A stretch of DNA of 64,000 bases, from positions 32,177,025-32,241,024 of the forward strand of contig OX344763.1 in assembly GCA_947034895.1 (NCBI GenBank), read 5' to 3'. The DNA is from Rhytidiadelphus loreus (Eukaryota; Streptophyta; Bryopsida; Hypnales; Hylocomiaceae). A program made the translations under genes and the position numbers. The notes beneath the pieces are model-generated. The model had not been told where the DNA came from, searched no databases, and was given only the letters and a program-made list of their open reading frames with translations. Shown piece by piece: positions 62,301-64,000 of the stretch (position 1 is the first letter of the stretch; every line of letters starts with the position of its first letter).

Positions 62301-62577
62301 TATTTCAATATTTATGGAATCTTTGCTCACTCAGTCTTGGTGTTATGAGTTCTGCCAACAAAATGAATCCAATCCAATAAGGTGTACCTAAACTCATTCC
62401 CAAGATCCTCTCACTAACTCCAGACTCTTAATACCAAGTGAAAACATATTTTTGACCTCCAAGAAGAAAATATCTTAAAAGACATAATTAGTACACAGTT
62501 ACCACATAGACTGAGTAAATAAAAACATATCTACAAACCATGTTGGAGACCTTGTTCGCGACACTTCATGGCCACTA
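59343..62577. other. MYB 3' UTR and downstream flank with microsatellites
   Basis: A (TTC)n tract lies at about 59351-59373, just after the MYB stop codon, and a (GT)11 tract at about 60679-60700. The rest contains no recognised gene. Frames near 60870-61340 overlap on both strands in a GC-richer patch (GCTGCTGCACTGCTGCTGCT) and have no domain. Confidence 0.45.
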
Positions 62578-62740
62578 AGATAAACTACTCCCATGATTGT
62601 GGACGGAATGGGAGCAAGCCCATTATAGGTTGAATTATGATAGCGGTGTACATTTCAGAACTTGAATGTACACCACCATATTTACAATTAAGCCCACAAT
62701 GAACTTGCTCCCATTCTGCCTGTAACGGGGTAGTTTACCT
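62578..62740. mobile_element. Hairpin MITE of 163 bp
   Basis: The arms are long inverted copies. The left begins AGATAAACTACTCCCATGAT and continues to GAATGGGAGCAAG. The right has CTTGCTCCCATTCTGCC and ends GGGGTAGTTTACCT. TA flanks both sides (62576-62577, 62741-62742). The centre is a small palindrome, GGTGTACATTTC and GAACTTGAATGTACACC. The terminal AGRTAAACTAC resembles family A/B ends only at the first bases, so this is probably a separate TA-targeting family. Confidence 0.8.
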
Positions 62741-62741
62741 T

Positions 62742-64000
62742 AAATGTATCACTAACAAACATTTGAAAGTTTTGAATGTAAACCTACTGTCTAATACACA
62801 GCGCCTGACACAAATAGAATGGCTTTTGAATTGTAGTGCAAATAGAGTCTCCTCCATTCCCTTACCTTATGTGGCTTCCAAGGAAATAAAATTTATGGAG
62901 CCAAGCAAGGGTCCGGAGGAAGCTGATATGTCGCATGATAAGTCGCGCACAGACTACTCCACAACGAAGACATGATTTCTTTTCTTATTGTTTTTTTTTG
63001 TTTTTTGGGGTGTGTGCAAATGAAAGGCAGGGTATGATCATTGATTGATTTTTTTATAAGACAGACATTGATTTTTGTTTGCGAGTTGCTCGAGCTTGTT
63101 GTTCCCCGTACCAGACGACTGTCCTCCCATCCAGACGCACATGGGGGTGGACCAGACCTCCCCCAATGGCCATCTTATCAGCAATGTTGACATGGGACAC
63201 ACTCGGAGCCAGGCAGGGGGCTTGCAGCTCAGCAATCAGCTGGCTTCCAAGGTCAAATAGTCAGCAATTTTATTGGAATGGCTCATTATGGGGACTGACT
63301 CTGTGGGGGCACTCTTGTTCCATCTCACACTGCGCTGCGCTGCCAACTTTTTCTTTTTTCTTTTTCTTTCCCCTTTTCATGAACACGACAGGACATGGCT
63401 CCCCCAACCTACCCATATTATTCAATCAATTTCTTCACCGCTGATTAATTGCGCGCACACTCGCTCCATGGACGTGATTAATTGTTACACGAACACAACT
63501 CATCTGCGTCCCCAAGCGTGTCCCGTACGACGACCGACCGACCGCCCCTGAAAATTCTTTCAACGAAAAACGATGAAGAAGGCAATTATATAAGTTAGTC
63601 TTGTTATTATTGATCGATCTCGGGTTTTTTTTGTTTTTTTTGTTTTGGGTTTGTTTTTTTCTACTGTAGAGACACACACGCAAGTCGAGAAGGTGAAAGT
63701 GTCTGCTGTGAGTGGCGGAGTGATTTCCCATGTGCAGGGAGCTTCTCTTAATTGCTTGCTTTTTTGTTTTTTTTCTCTCTCTCTCTCTGACATGTACGCT
63801 AGTGACATACAATTCATTTGGAGAGAAAATAAAAGACGAGGGAGGCCCCGGCCATGTGCAGCATGTTTGAGTCAGTGAACAAGAAAGTGGGGGCAAGCTG
63901 CACACTTGGAGGTTCGTACATACATTACTTCTGAGGTGTCAGAAAAACACACACACACACCAACAACAACTCTACTGTACAGTACATGAGGCAAATCGTT
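62742..64000. other. Flanking DNA at the window end
   Basis: Positions 63000-64000 are GC-balanced, with T runs, a CTCTCTCTCTCT tract at about 63775 and a (CA)n tract at about 63949-63960. Frames of up to 156 codons overlap on both strands without domains. It may be the promoter side of a gene beyond the window. Confidence 0.35.

Overview
This is nuclear DNA of a land plant. Three independent genes support that: a plastid-targeted zeta-carotene desaturase, an R2R3-MYB of the MYB61/MYB50/MYB86 type, and a PEX7 peroxisomal import receptor. All are interrupted by GT..AG introns and set in AT-rich intergenic DNA full of miniature transposons. I cannot name the species. Exon-intron structures were built by hand from reading frame, splice-site motifs and remembered family patterns, and every exon junction used keeps frame.

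Layout. 1-3000 is AT-rich intergenic DNA with two foldback elements and a MITE. 3000-7140 holds a small two-pass membrane protein gene on the minus strand (coding 4441-4809), probably with an upstream exon near 7004. 7140-12885 is intergenic, with an F-box-like fragment and three MITEs. 12886-16640 (minus) is PEX7 in 8 exons, 322 aa. 18504-24280 (minus) is ZDS in 14 exons, 592 aa, with a MITE about 340 bp upstream of its start codon. 24900-32040 is intergenic and contains the wreck of a PIF/Harbinger-type transposase. 32044-34702 (plus) is a spliced locus for an unrecognised membrane protein, 5' end not found. 34703-53880 is a long repeat-rich desert with a Stowaway MITE, a CACTA-type miniature element, several MITEs and an 81-bp tandem array. 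54108-54958 (plus) is a possible two-exon micro-ORF or spliced leader. 56112-59342 (plus) is the R2R3-MYB gene in 3 exons, 536 aa. The rest is flanking DNA with one hairpin MITE.

The genes do not form a pathway: PEX7 brings PTS2 proteins into peroxisomes, ZDS makes lycopene precursors in plastids, and the MYB is probably a nuclear regulator of secondary wall or related programmes. PEX7 and ZDS are codirectional neighbours, but nothing suggests a functional link.

The most interesting features are structural. Each of the five spliced or probably spliced genes carries a private tandem duplication or minisatellite in an intron, in four cases the one following the first exon found (310 bp x2, about 400 bp x2, 56 bp x9, 79 bp x4), and in the MYB in intron 2 (about 80-130 bp x4). 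The window also contains a natural before-and-after pair for one MITE family: an empty site and a filled site that show a TA target duplication directly.
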